From contig JAFSJX010000093.1 in the NCBI GenBank assembly GCA_017449285.1, positions 48,892-112,891 on the forward strand: a DNA stretch of 64,000 bases, read 5' to 3'. This document shows positions 16,982 to 24,506 of the stretch, in pieces. Positions within the stretch are counted from its first letter, which is position 1. The number at the start of each line of letters is the position of its first letter. The translations under genes and the position numbers were made by a program. The notes under the pieces are model-generated. The model saw nothing but the letters and a program-made list of their open reading frames with translations. It did no database searches and was not told the DNA's origin. The stretch is from Treponema sp. Lineage in GTDB: Bacteria > Spirochaetota > Spirochaetia > Treponematales > Treponemataceae.

Positions 16982-19785
16982 TATGCAAGCCCCAGTTCTT
17001 TGAACAATTTTTTATAGGTCTCAAACTGCTCTGACTGAGCAAATTCTGCGATTTTTTCTTCCGGCAGGTTCTCCAAAAGTTTGTCCATATAGGAAAGCAC
17101 GGATTTGATTTCCTGTTTCAGTTCGCCGGTAATGACCGGAGTTTCTGTCGGGGCTGGCTCTGCGGGAGTTTCTGCGCTGTCTGACACAACTTCTTCTTCG
17201 GGAATTGCCTCAGTATTGTCGAGGACTTCTGCGATTGTTTCTGCTGCGGGAGTCTCAAAATCTGCGTCAGTGGAAGTCGTCTCGCCTATTTCTTCCGTTG
17301 TCGCTTCGCTTGAAAGATAATTCAGCGAGTCATCGGAAATCGCAGGCTCTGCATTTTCTTCGTCAATCAAGTCTTGCGAACTTGGTTCAACCAGCACGTC
17401 ATCAACTTTCGGCAACGAAATTTCGTCAGGTAAATCTCTGGTGAGGTTTTCGGTTGAGTCGGATTCGTCAAAAGAGATGTCGTCAAGCGTCGGTTCTTCC
17501 AGCGGGGCAGATGACAATTCTTCTTGCTCTGCCTCAAAATCCGTCGGCTCCATCATTCCCGCAAGCGACGCTTCATCAAGCGTTGGTTCTTCTGCGTGTT
17601 CGGTCTCAAAATCCGCCGTGTTCATAATTCCGGCAAGTTCATCGGTGGAAAGCGTCGCATCTCCGTGCAATGAGGATTCTTCGGTCTCGGAAGTATCTTC
17701 TGGCTCGGGAAGAGGTACTGCATCAGAATCCGCTTCTTCTGTCAGTTCGTTTTCGGAAAGCGTTTGCTCTTGTGCAAAAGTTTCTTCAAGAGCGGGTTCT
17801 TCTTCGGCAGAAGACTCTTCTGTGGCAAACATCGGCTCTTCGGTAAGTGCGTCTTCAGTTTTCGGTGCTTCGGCGGTGGGTTCTTCTGCCTGTTCGGTCT
17901 CAAAATCTGCCGTGTTCATAATGTTCGCAAGTTCATCGGTGGAAAGTGCGATGGTGTCATCTTCTCCCGTGTCGTCAAAGAAGCCCGTGGATTCCTGCGG
18001 AATTTCTCCGTCGGCAGGTGACTGCGGCAGAAACTCATGGTTTTTCATTGTCTCAAAGTCGTTTTTCAGGCTTGCGATTTCGTTTTTGAGAGACGTAAGT
18101 TCGCCAACAATCTGGCTCAAAATTGCGGTAGCCGCAGGAGATTCGATAGAATCAGTCTGCTCTGTTGCGGGAGTTTCCTCAGTTTCAGGCATTGCGCGTT
18201 CTGTTTCGGCAACGGGCTCGTCACTGGGAGCGTTCATAACGATTTCTTCTGCGCCCGGCTCTTCGGCGGTAAAATCTTCGGCAATGGGTGGCTCTTCGGT
18301 TGTGGTTTCAATCTCAAAGTCTGCGATGGTATCTGGAACAGGAATATCGTCTGCGGCTGGTTCTTCAATCACGGGCATTTCTGCGGCTGGTTCTTCTGCA
18401 GTCGGCTCTTCAACGATTTGTTCCTCTGCAACTGGTTCTTCAAAAGACGGCATTTCGGGAAGCGGCTCTTCAGCGACAGGTTCTTCTGCTGTTACTTCTT
18501 CGGCAAAGTCAAAAGTTTCGGTTGATTCTGCGGAAGGCTCTCCGATTTGAACTGTGTTGCCGTTCTCATCGGTTATGTTGTTCATCAGCGCGTCAAGGTC
18601 AAAATCATCAGTTTCTGAACTGCCTGCGCTGGGAGCGGGGGTCGGTGCAGATTCTATCGGTTTTTCAGTTTCCGGCTCGGTTTCTGTCGGCACGGAAATT
18701 TCCTCTTCTTCCGTAACAGGAGCAGAAAACTGGTCTGTTGGGGCAGAAGCTGATGGAGTTTCTTTTACCGTTTCGGGAGCGACTCCGTCTGCGGGCAAAT
18801 CATCATCGGCAATAACGTTCATCTCGTAGTCCACGCTGCCAATCGGGGTTGCCCTTGTATCATCTTTGACTTCACCCTGATTTGCAAGCGATGTGTCGTC
18901 AAACCCAAAGTCAGAAAGATCCACCTCTTCTTCGCCAGAAGATGCGGCTGGCTCGGAAACAGTTTGTTCTGCATTAGGTTCTGCGGGAGCGGAGTCATCG
19001 TCAAAGAATGCGCTCGCGTCAATTTCGGTACTTTCGGAGACAGAATTGAACATATCGTCAAAACTATCTGCGCTTACAGAGGTTGACTCGGTACTTGTTT
19101 TTTCTGCGGTTGCTGGCTCTTCCGCGCTGTCGTCTCCAAAACCGAATTCGCTCAAATCGATTGATTCTGAGTTGTCTGCCGCAGATGAAGATGAGACTGA
19201 AGCATGTTCTTCGGAAAGCGAAAAATCGTTTTTCTCTGTTTCGGTGGCAAAATCATCCGCACTGTCGTCAAAGGAAAGGTCGATGTCAAGCGGGGCTTCC
19301 TCTGTGGTGGCAACAGGCGTGCTTTCTTCTGCGGGCGCATCGGAAAGACTGTCCATGTCAAGGAAATCGTCAAGCGAGACAGATTCTTCTCCGCCAGAAC
19401 TTTCCGCCGCTTTTGGAGAGGGTGCTTTCGTCTGGGGGGCTTCTCCGAAGCCACGGTTTCCTTCTGCAACATCCGTAAACTCTCCGCCCGAAATAAATTC
19501 GTCCAAAGAAATATCTTCGGTGCTTCCTGTATCTGCGGGTGCGGAATTATTTTCTACCAGGTCGGAAAGGTCGGTGTCAAAATCTGAAAGGAATGAATCC
19601 GTTACATCCGCAGTGTTCGATACCGCAGATGAATCATCGGGAACATCCAAATCTGAAAAATCAGGAAGATTCATATCCATATTAAAATCTGTTGTATCTG
19701 AATCCGATGAATCTACGGTCTCAGACCCTTTTTTGACCCATACGCCGTAGTTATCCAGTTCATCTGTTTTTTCGGAATCACTCAT
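16981..19785 (-). CDS. Large acidic low-complexity protein
   Basis: 934 aa, dominated by Glu, Asp, Ser, Ala, Pro and Thr, and probably disordered over most of its length. Three islands look ordered. The N-terminus contains NYGVWVKKG. A short amphipathic coiled coil lies in the middle (SQIVGELTSLKNEIASLKND). The last 50 residues (ELKQEIKSVLSYMDKLLENL and on to the end) look like a helical domain. Internal repeats include LSTDELANIMNTADFETE, its copy LSTDELAGIMNTADFETE and a weaker third copy, plus many E(P/T)VAEEP units. No signal peptide. The start has AAGGGG upstream. It may be a tether or scaffold protein; that is inference. It is first in a five-gene leftward operon. Confidence 0.7.
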   Translation of the reverse strand: MSDSEKTDELDNYGVWVKKGSETVDSSDSDTTDFNMDMNLPDFSDLDVPDDSSAVSNTADVTDSFLSDFDTDLSDLVENNSAPADTGSTEDISLDEFISGGEFTDVAEGNRGFGEAPQTKAPSPKAAESSGGEESVSLDDFLDMDSLSDAPAEESTPVATTEEAPLDIDLSFDDSADDFATETEKNDFSLSEEHASVSSSSAADNSESIDLSEFGFGDDSAEEPATAEKTSTESTSVSADSFDDMFNSVSESTEIDASAFFDDDSAPAEPNAEQTVSEPAASSGEEEVDLSDFGFDDTSLANQGEVKDDTRATPIGSVDYEMNVIADDDLPADGVAPETVKETPSASAPTDQFSAPVTEEEEISVPTETEPETEKPIESAPTPAPSAGSSETDDFDLDALMNNITDENGNTVQIGEPSAESTETFDFAEEVTAEEPVAEEPLPEMPSFEEPVAEEQIVEEPTAEEPAAEMPVIEEPAADDIPVPDTIADFEIETTTEEPPIAEDFTAEEPGAEEIVMNAPSDEPVAETERAMPETEETPATEQTDSIESPAATAILSQIVGELTSLKNEIASLKNDFETMKNHEFLPQSPADGEIPQESTGFFDDTGEDDTIALSTDELANIMNTADFETEQAEEPTAEAPKTEDALTEEPMFATEESSAEEEPALEETFAQEQTLSENELTEEADSDAVPLPEPEDTSETEESSLHGDATLSTDELAGIMNTADFETEHAEEPTLDEASLAGMMEPTDFEAEQEELSSAPLEEPTLDDISFDESDSTENLTRDLPDEISLPKVDDVLVEPSSQDLIDEENAEPAISDDSLNYLSSEATTEEIGETTSTDADFETPAAETIAEVLDNTEAIPEEEVVSDSAETPAEPAPTETPVITGELKQEIKSVLSYMDKLLENLPEEKIAEFAQSEQFETYKKLFKELGLA
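17585..17946. repeat. Two 68-bp near-identical direct repeats inside the acidic-protein gene
   Basis: Copies lie at about 17585-17652 and 17879-17946. They encode the peptide unit LSTDELA(N/G)IMNTADFETE followed by Gln/His-Ala-Glu-Glu-Pro-Thr. The close match at DNA level suggests recent duplication or gene conversion and makes this stretch prone to length change. Confidence 0.7.
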
Positions 19786-19805
19786 ATTTATCCCCTTGTC
19801 TATGC

Positions 19806-19832
19806 GATAATTACTATTTATAGTAGATTATC
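19806..19832. promoter_or_regulatory. 27-bp dyad at the acidic-operon promoter region
   Basis: A near-perfect inverted repeat centred on ACTATTTATAGT (19813-19824), flanked by GATAAT and ATTATC. A -10-like TACTAT or TATAAA falls inside it on the minus strand, with TTGGGC 18 bases upstream of TACTAT. A nearly identical element is at 56930-56956. It could be an operator or simply AT-rich promoter sequence. The rest of this 190-base divergent gap holds no other feature I can support. Confidence 0.45.
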
Positions 19833-19975
19833 GGAATAGTATAGCCCAAACTATAATACAATTCATTATACACCAGCATTTTGGAAAAGTCCATCAGAAT
19901 TATTTTAAACTGTGAAAATATTATAGAGAAAAATGATTGGAGAAAAACGAACTTTTTGCCGATATTCTATCTATA

Positions 19976-20464
19976 ATGAAAAGGTTTCGCTTTCTTTGCG
20001 CTGCTCTTGCCGCCACGTTCATCTATGTGTTTATCTCGCTTTCTGGCGGAAAAGACGGCTTTTGGGCAAAACGGCAGCTGCAGGAACAAAAAAGGTTGTT
20101 AAGCACTCGCACACAGGAGATTCAGAATATCACCGACAGTCTTGAACTGGAATTTGCCGCGCTGGAAAAAGACCCCGATGTGATTGCTGCCTTTGCGCGA
20201 AAACTTGGCTATATAAAAAGCGGTGAGAAAATCGTAAAAATCAACGGGCTTGTTACCAGCACTGATTTTGATTTTGAGACGGGAACGCCTCTCAGGGCTG
20301 TCGAGCCGTATTCGTTGCCGGAATGGTTTTGCAAAGCGTTCGCGCTGGTTGTGTTTGCTGTTGTGTATATTCTGTTGATTCTTGATGACTACCGAAAGGG
20401 AAGATTCAGAAAAAAAACTACTGTAGTTCAGGGGATTCCGATTTATGATTTGCCGCAAGTGTGA
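19976..20464 (+). CDS. FtsB/DivIC-like septum formation initiator
   Basis: About 162 aa. N-terminal membrane helix RFLCAALAATFIYVFISL, then a coiled coil (KRQLQEQKRLLSTRTQEIQN and onward), then a short FARKLGYIKSGEKIVKI motif typical of the FtsB/DivIC family, which bridges divisome proteins. Unusually there is a second hydrophobic segment near the C-terminus (FALVVFAVVYILLIL) and a basic tail. A TTG 39 bases upstream is in frame, but neither start has a good Shine-Dalgarno; ATG 19976 is preferred because it puts MKRFR directly before the membrane helix. A TATTCT lies seven bases before that ATG, so the message may be leaderless. It overlaps tsaC by 20 bases. Confidence 0.7.
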   Translation: MKRFRFLCAALAATFIYVFISLSGGKDGFWAKRQLQEQKRLLSTRTQEIQNITDSLELEFAALEKDPDVIAAFARKLGYIKSGEKIVKINGLVTSTDFDFETGTPLRAVEPYSLPEWFCKAFALVVFAVVYILLILDDYRKGRFRKKTTVVQGIPIYDLPQV

Positions 20465-21023
20465 TGAAGAGTCAATAAATATTGCCGCCGATTATTTGAA
20501 GCGCGGAAAAGTCATCGTTATTCCGACGGACACAGTGTACGGCTTTTCTGCGATTGTGGACGGTCGCCATTATTCCTACCATACCGACCAAAAAATCAGG
20601 CAGATAAAAGGCAGGGAAGACGGAAAACCGTTCATCCAGTTGATTGCTTCTCCCGCTCACCTGAAAAAATATACCCGCGATGTTGTGCCAGAAGAAATTC
20701 TTGCCAAATGGCCGGGCGCGCTTACGATTATCGTCCATACATTTGAAAAAGATGAGGTTACTACCACGGCATTCCGTTGCCCCGACGATGAATGGCTTCG
20801 CAAATTGATTGCAAAATGTGGCGCGCCGATTTATTCTACCAGTTTGAACCGCTCTGGTGCGCCGGTGCTGGACAATGTACAGGACATCAAGCGTGAATTT
20901 GGCAATGAAGTGGATTTGATTGTTGACGACGGTTCAAAGCGCGGAAATGTTCCTTCTACAATTGTCGCCATTGAAAAAGATGGAAGCGTAACGCTCGTTC
21001 GTCAAGGCGCGGTGCAAATCTGA
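20445..21023 (+). CDS. tsaC: L-threonylcarbamoyladenylate synthase (TsaC/Sua5/YrdC family)
   Basis: 192 aa, a single YrdC domain. The family makes threonylcarbamoyl-AMP from Thr, bicarbonate and ATP for the t6A37 modification of ANN-decoding tRNAs. Visible signatures: KVIVIPTDTVYGFSAIV (the PTDTVYG loop), KIRQIKGREDGKPF (the K-R-KGR-KPF motif), CPDDEWLRKLI, and STSLNRSGAP near the end. No Sua5 C-terminal domain, so the short form. It begins inside the end of the ftsB-like gene. Its stop abuts the stop of the convergent gene with no spacer and no terminator visible. ATG 20445 is the only sensible start, though its Shine-Dalgarno is weak, so coupling is likely. Confidence 0.92.
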   Translation: MICRKCDEESINIAADYLKRGKVIVIPTDTVYGFSAIVDGRHYSYHTDQKIRQIKGREDGKPFIQLIASPAHLKKYTRDVVPEEILAKWPGALTIIVHTFEKDEVTTTAFRCPDDEWLRKLIAKCGAPIYSTSLNRSGAPVLDNVQDIKREFGNEVDLIVDDGSKRGNVPSTIVAIEKDGSVTLVRQGAVQI

Positions 21024-21899
21024 TTATTTCTTAATCCATGTGCTTGGTTCTTTTCCCTCTTCCGCGCCAGTAGGGCTTTCGTCCGATGCGATGAGGGTTG
21101 TCTTCGTTCCCGAAAGCGTTCCGTCTGCATTCACCTGAAAATTCCATGTAATTGGTTTTGCGTCAGCCGCTGAGGCAAGGGCTATTTCTCTGGGCAGGGC
21201 AGGGTAAAATGATGCGTTCGGTTTTCCAACTTGTGCCACCTCTACTTCGGACACGTTTCCCTTGTTGTCGGTGCTGAGGACTTTTACGGTGATGTTCATG
21301 GACGCGCCATTTTTGAAGATGACAAATCCCCGTCCGCCACGAAGCAGGACAATTTTGTCTGTGTACGGTTCTCCACCCCATGTGCCGGCAAGAGATTCTG
21401 CTTTCATCTGCGAGTGGGGGCTGTTGGAAGGAGAAAAAGAGGGCGACGCGTGATGCGTGAGTTCCGTTGTGGCGGGAATTTGGTTCAGCACATCTTCAAT
21501 CGCCGCTTTTGCGCCGGTCAATATTTTATAGTAAGAGTCATAACGCTCTGATTTTGAGTATATCGTGCCATCGGTGCTGACTGCATTGAAACGGCAATTC
21601 CATTCTACGGACGCGCTTCCAATTGCGTTTTCCATGATTTCCGCATAGAAGGCGATATGGTTTTCGTTTGTTATGGATGGCGCGCTGGCAAGGGGGCGGG
21701 AGATGTCTGGTCGTTTGTCGTCAACGGTGATTTTGTCGATGGACTTTAATTGGGTCAGAAAAATGTCTTGCGCCATTTTGAGGATGTTCATGTCGGTTGA
21801 ATGAGATACTACCCCGTAATAATCTACGTTCATCGGCACGGCAACAAGTTTTGCCATTGTGAGAAAAAGAATTGTCAATACACGAACAAGCCTTTTCAC
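21024..21899 (-). CDS. Exported protein of unknown function
   Basis: 291 aa. The N-terminus VKRLVRVLTILFLTMAKLVA looks like a cleavable Sec signal, giving a periplasmic or outer-membrane-associated protein. The first half (about 20-150) may be an alpha/beta domain (DYYGVVSHSTDMNILKMAQD). A Ser/Pro/His-rich linker follows (SPSFSPSNSPHS), then a domain that looks beta-rich (GTWGGEPYTDKIVLLRGGRG to the end). No family recognised. It starts at GTG 21899 with AAGGAG five to six bases upstream. A TATAGT lies about 25 bases before the start, but no firm -35 was found. Confidence 0.65.
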   Translation of the reverse strand: MKRLVRVLTILFLTMAKLVAVPMNVDYYGVVSHSTDMNILKMAQDIFLTQLKSIDKITVDDKRPDISRPLASAPSITNENHIAFYAEIMENAIGSASVEWNCRFNAVSTDGTIYSKSERYDSYYKILTGAKAAIEDVLNQIPATTELTHHASPSFSPSNSPHSQMKAESLAGTWGGEPYTDKIVLLRGGRGFVIFKNGASMNITVKVLSTDNKGNVSEVEVAQVGKPNASFYPALPREIALASAADAKPITWNFQVNADGTLSGTKTTLIASDESPTGAEEGKEPSTWIKK

Positions 21900-21959
21900 T
21901 ACTACTCCTTGTCCTCTCCCGCCTACTATAACAACCTACCTTGCAGATTGTTTCGGAAA

Positions 21960-22424
21960 CTATCTCTGCAAATTGTCCCTGAATTCCCGCGCAATATCCC
22001 GCTTTACGTCTCTGTCTTTAATATCGGCACGTTTGTCGAATAACTTTTTACCTTTGCAGACTCCCAGCGTCATTTTTACGCGTCCTTTCTTCAGGTATAT
22101 GTCCAGTGGAATCAGCGTGTAGCCTTTTTCCTCAACTTTTCTTTTGAGGCGTTTTATTTCTTCCTTGTGCAGAAGCAGTTTTTTCTTTCTGTCGGGGTCA
22201 TGGTTAAAAATAGACGAAAAGGCATACTCCGAGATATGAAAATTCCTTACCCAGACTTCATCATTGGTGATTTCGGCAAAAGCGTCGGGGAAAGAAATGT
22301 TGCCGTTTTTGACGGACTTGACTTCGGTTCCTTCCAGTGCAACGCCACATTCATAGGAATCTTCTACCGCATAATTAAAACGAGCCTTTTTGTTCTGTGC
22401 GATGACTTTTACATTATCTGCCAT
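21960..22424 (-). CDS. smpB: SsrA-binding protein SmpB
   Basis: 154 aa, the normal length. SmpB binds tmRNA and delivers it to stalled ribosomes for trans-translation. The conserved core is obvious: ALEGTEVKSVKNGNISFPDAFAEI, then FHISEYAFSSIFNHDPDRKKKLLLHKEEI, then LIPLDIYLKKGRVKMTLGVCKGKK and the basic tail DKRADIKDRDVKRDIAREF. The ATG has no Shine-Dalgarno and lies seven bases after a TATACT -10 box, so a leaderless message is likely. It is divergent from lepB across a 66-base gap. The tmRNA gene is not in this window. Confidence 0.97.
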   Translation of the reverse strand: MADNVKVIAQNKKARFNYAVEDSYECGVALEGTEVKSVKNGNISFPDAFAEITNDEVWVRNFHISEYAFSSIFNHDPDRKKKLLLHKEEIKRLKRKVEEKGYTLIPLDIYLKKGRVKMTLGVCKGKKLFDKRADIKDRDVKRDIAREFRDNLQR

Positions 22425-22431
22425 ATATTAT

Positions 22432-22484
22432 AGTATAGATTGAAAATGCATACCTTGCAAGTGTTCCGCGAACTGTGGTATTCT
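22432..22484. promoter_or_regulatory. Overlapping divergent promoters sharing one palindromic -35 (smpB/lepB)
   Basis: TTGCAA at 22455-22460 is its own reverse complement. Leftward it is followed by a 17-base spacer and TATACT (22437-22432), seven bases before the smpB ATG. Rightward it is followed by an 18-base spacer and TATTCT (22479-22484), six bases before the lepB ATG. Both would give leaderless or near-leaderless messages, and the two could not be occupied by polymerase at once. Confidence 0.55.
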
Positions 22485-22490
22485 TTTCCT

Positions 22491-23192
22491 ATGTTCAAAG
22501 ATATTTATGCGATTTCATATAAAATGAAGCGGGAATTGTACCACAGGATTCTTGCCGTGGTGCTTGCTGTTATCATAACGGTTGCGATGGTCGCGCTTTT
22601 TACGACGTTTGTGCTGTACCCGATAAGGACGGTTTCCGTTTCGATGAGTCCCGATGTTCCTGCGGGCAGTTTTGAGTTGGTCACTCCGTTGTGGCGCACG
22701 CCTAAGCGCGGTGATGTTATGCTGGTGCAGGCATATTCTGTTGAAAAGAAAATCCTTCCGGTTCGTTTTGCTAATCTTTTGGGGCGGGTTCTGTCTGCCC
22801 AGCAGTGGCAGCCATTTGAGGAAGATGCCATTGGCAATGTGACCACACCGTTTGTGCGCCGTGTTGTCGGGCTTCCTGGCGATACGATTTATCTTGATAA
22901 GTATCTTTTGTACATCAAGCCGAAAGGTCAGAACCATTTTCTGACAGAATTTGAGTTGACTCAGACAAAATATAATATCACCGTGGCAAATCCCCCTTTG
23001 GGCTGGGATATGGATTTGGGTGCGAAGGGGAGTGTCTCCGAAATCACGCTGGGAGATGACGAATATTTTGTGCTGTGCGATAATCGTCTTGAGTCGGCGG
23101 ATTCCCGTGTGTGGGGCATTGTTCCTCAGGGCGCGTTCAGGGGAAAACTGCTCCTTGTGTATTTCCCGTTCGATAAATTCCGCCTTTTCTGA
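22491..23192 (+). CDS. lepB: Signal peptidase I family protein with Arg at the catalytic Lys position
   Basis: About 233 aa, type I leader peptidase family, which removes Sec and Tat signal peptides on the outer face of the inner membrane. One N-terminal membrane helix (LAVVLAVIITVAMVALFTTF), then the Ser box VSVSMSPDVPAGS (nucleophile Ser about 51) and box E DNRLESADSRVWG. In box D, where bacterial enzymes normally have a general-base Lys in KR-VGLPGD, this protein reads VRRVVGLPGD, so Lys is replaced by Arg. An ATG 51 bases upstream is in frame but lies before the promoter; ATG 22491 is preferred and has no Shine-Dalgarno. Activity is uncertain because of the substitution. It is directly followed by hemW. 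Confidence 0.82.
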   Translation: MFKDIYAISYKMKRELYHRILAVVLAVIITVAMVALFTTFVLYPIRTVSVSMSPDVPAGSFELVTPLWRTPKRGDVMLVQAYSVEKKILPVRFANLLGRVLSAQQWQPFEEDAIGNVTTPFVRRVVGLPGDTIYLDKYLLYIKPKGQNHFLTEFELTQTKYNITVANPPLGWDMDLGAKGSVSEITLGDDEYFVLCDNRLESADSRVWGIVPQGAFRGKLLLVYFPFDKFRLF

Positions 23193-23198
23193 TTGCTG

Positions 23199-24506
23199 AT
23201 GACTGTTTTTTCTGGAGATACGCTTTCAAAGCGGGAAATCTCGCTGTATGTTCATGTACCGTTCTGCCGAAAAAAATGCGATTACTGTGATTTTTTCAGC
23301 CTCGGGCGGAATTGCGCAAGTGATTTTGATGCGCTTAAACAAGATTATGTGCGGGCAGTGTCGAAAGAAGTGCAGTTTTATGCACACCATCATACCGTTT
23401 CGAGGTGGAAAACCGTATATATCGGCGGAGGAACGCCCAGCCAGCTTTCGCCAGAGCAAATTCGTTCTCTTATGCAGGGAATTTTTTCCGCCGCACCAAA
23501 GTCCGCCGATGCCGAAGTGACCATTGAAGTGAATCCCGATGACCTTACGGAAGAACTCGTATCCGCGTGCGCCGCTTCTGGTATTACCCGCATTTCTATG
23601 GGCGTGCAGGCATTTGACCAAAAAGCCTTGAATTCGGTGCGGCGTGGCGCTTCCGCTGAGTCTGCTCTGCGCGCGCTGGACGTACTGCAAAAAAACTGGC
23701 GCGGCTCGCTTTCCTGCGATTTGATTGCAGGTCTTCCGAACCATACTTACGCATCGTTTGAAAATGGCATTCGTATGCTCTCCCGGTTTCCTTGCATTGA
23801 CCATATTTCGCTCTACACGCTTACGGTTGAGGACGGAACGCCGCTTGCCAAAAACATTGCCGCAGGAAAAATCCGTTGGTCTCAGGAAAAAGCAGACAGA
23901 ATGTGGATTCGGGGGCGAAATCTTCTGGAAAAACAAGGCTTTTTTCAGTATGAGGTTTCTAATTTTTCCCGTTCCGGCTGTCAGAGCAGACATAACATGA
24001 CGTACTGGAAACTGCAAGACTACATCGGCTGTGGCGCGGGTGCAAGCGGAACACTCTATGGCAAACGGCTTTGCGCTGAGCGGCAGACGAAATTTGTTTC
24101 CACGGAGACGCAGACGGCTTGTTCTGACGTGCGGGCATTCTGTGATGCGGGCATCCGCTGGACAAACACCAATTCAGTTTCCGCGTACAACAATTTTTGG
24201 TTGCATTATAACCCGCCCGCCGACGCTTCCTTACCCCGCGTGACAGAAACGCTTGATGCCGCCACGCAGGAATTTGAATTCCTTATGATGGGATTTCGTA
24301 TGCTGGAAGGAGTGGGCGCGGCAGAATATCGTTCTCGTTTTGGCGGCGAATTGTCCGACCGGTTGGGCGCAAAGGACGGCATATTCGCTTCGTGGAAAAA
24401 GCGTGGTTTTGCGCGGATAGAAGCCGTGGATAAAACGGATTCGCGTTATGCCCTTACGCGCCGTGGGATTCTGCTTCTGAACCGCTTCCTGGAAGAACTT
24501 CTGTAG
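23199..24506 (+). CDS. hemW: HemW-like radical SAM protein
   Basis: 435 aa. The radical SAM motif CRKKCDYCDF (Cys about 23, 27, 30) is followed by YIGGGTPSQLS and the HemW-type segment ISMGVQAFDQKALNSVRRG. The family was long labelled oxygen-independent coproporphyrinogen III oxidase; members of the HemW branch bind haem and act in haem trafficking rather than as the oxidase. A C-terminal HemN-like domain is present (EFEFLMMGFRMLEGV). A TTG immediately after the lepB stop (23193) is an alternative start; neither start has a Shine-Dalgarno, so coupling to lepB is probable. Its last 53 bases overlap the convergent histidine kinase gene. Confidence 0.88.
   Translation: MTVFSGDTLSKREISLYVHVPFCRKKCDYCDFFSLGRNCASDFDALKQDYVRAVSKEVQFYAHHHTVSRWKTVYIGGGTPSQLSPEQIRSLMQGIFSAAPKSADAEVTIEVNPDDLTEELVSACAASGITRISMGVQAFDQKALNSVRRGASAESALRALDVLQKNWRGSLSCDLIAGLPNHTYASFENGIRMLSRFPCIDHISLYTLTVEDGTPLAKNIAAGKIRWSQEKADRMWIRGRNLLEKQGFFQYEVSNFSRSGCQSRHNMTYWKLQDYIGCGAGASGTLYGKRLCAERQTKFVSTETQTACSDVRAFCDAGIRWTNTNSVSAYNNFWLHYNPPADASLPRVTETLDAATQEFEFLMMGFRMLEGVGAAEYRSRFGGELSDRLGAKDGIFASWKKRGFARIEAVDKTDSRYALTRRGILLLNRFLEELL

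Noticed and set aside
17441..18550. 369-residue Ser-rich frame on the plus strand
   Set aside because: It is the antisense of the Glu/Asp/Ala-rich repeats of the acidic protein; its Ser/Gly composition follows from that, and it has no ribosome site or neighbour logic.
18893..19750. 285-residue plus-strand frame
   Set aside because: Also an antisense shadow of the acidic-protein gene, with Ser-biased low-complexity content.
23226..24017. 263-residue minus-strand frame inside hemW
   Set aside because: Antisense to the radical SAM core; sequence is not protein-like.
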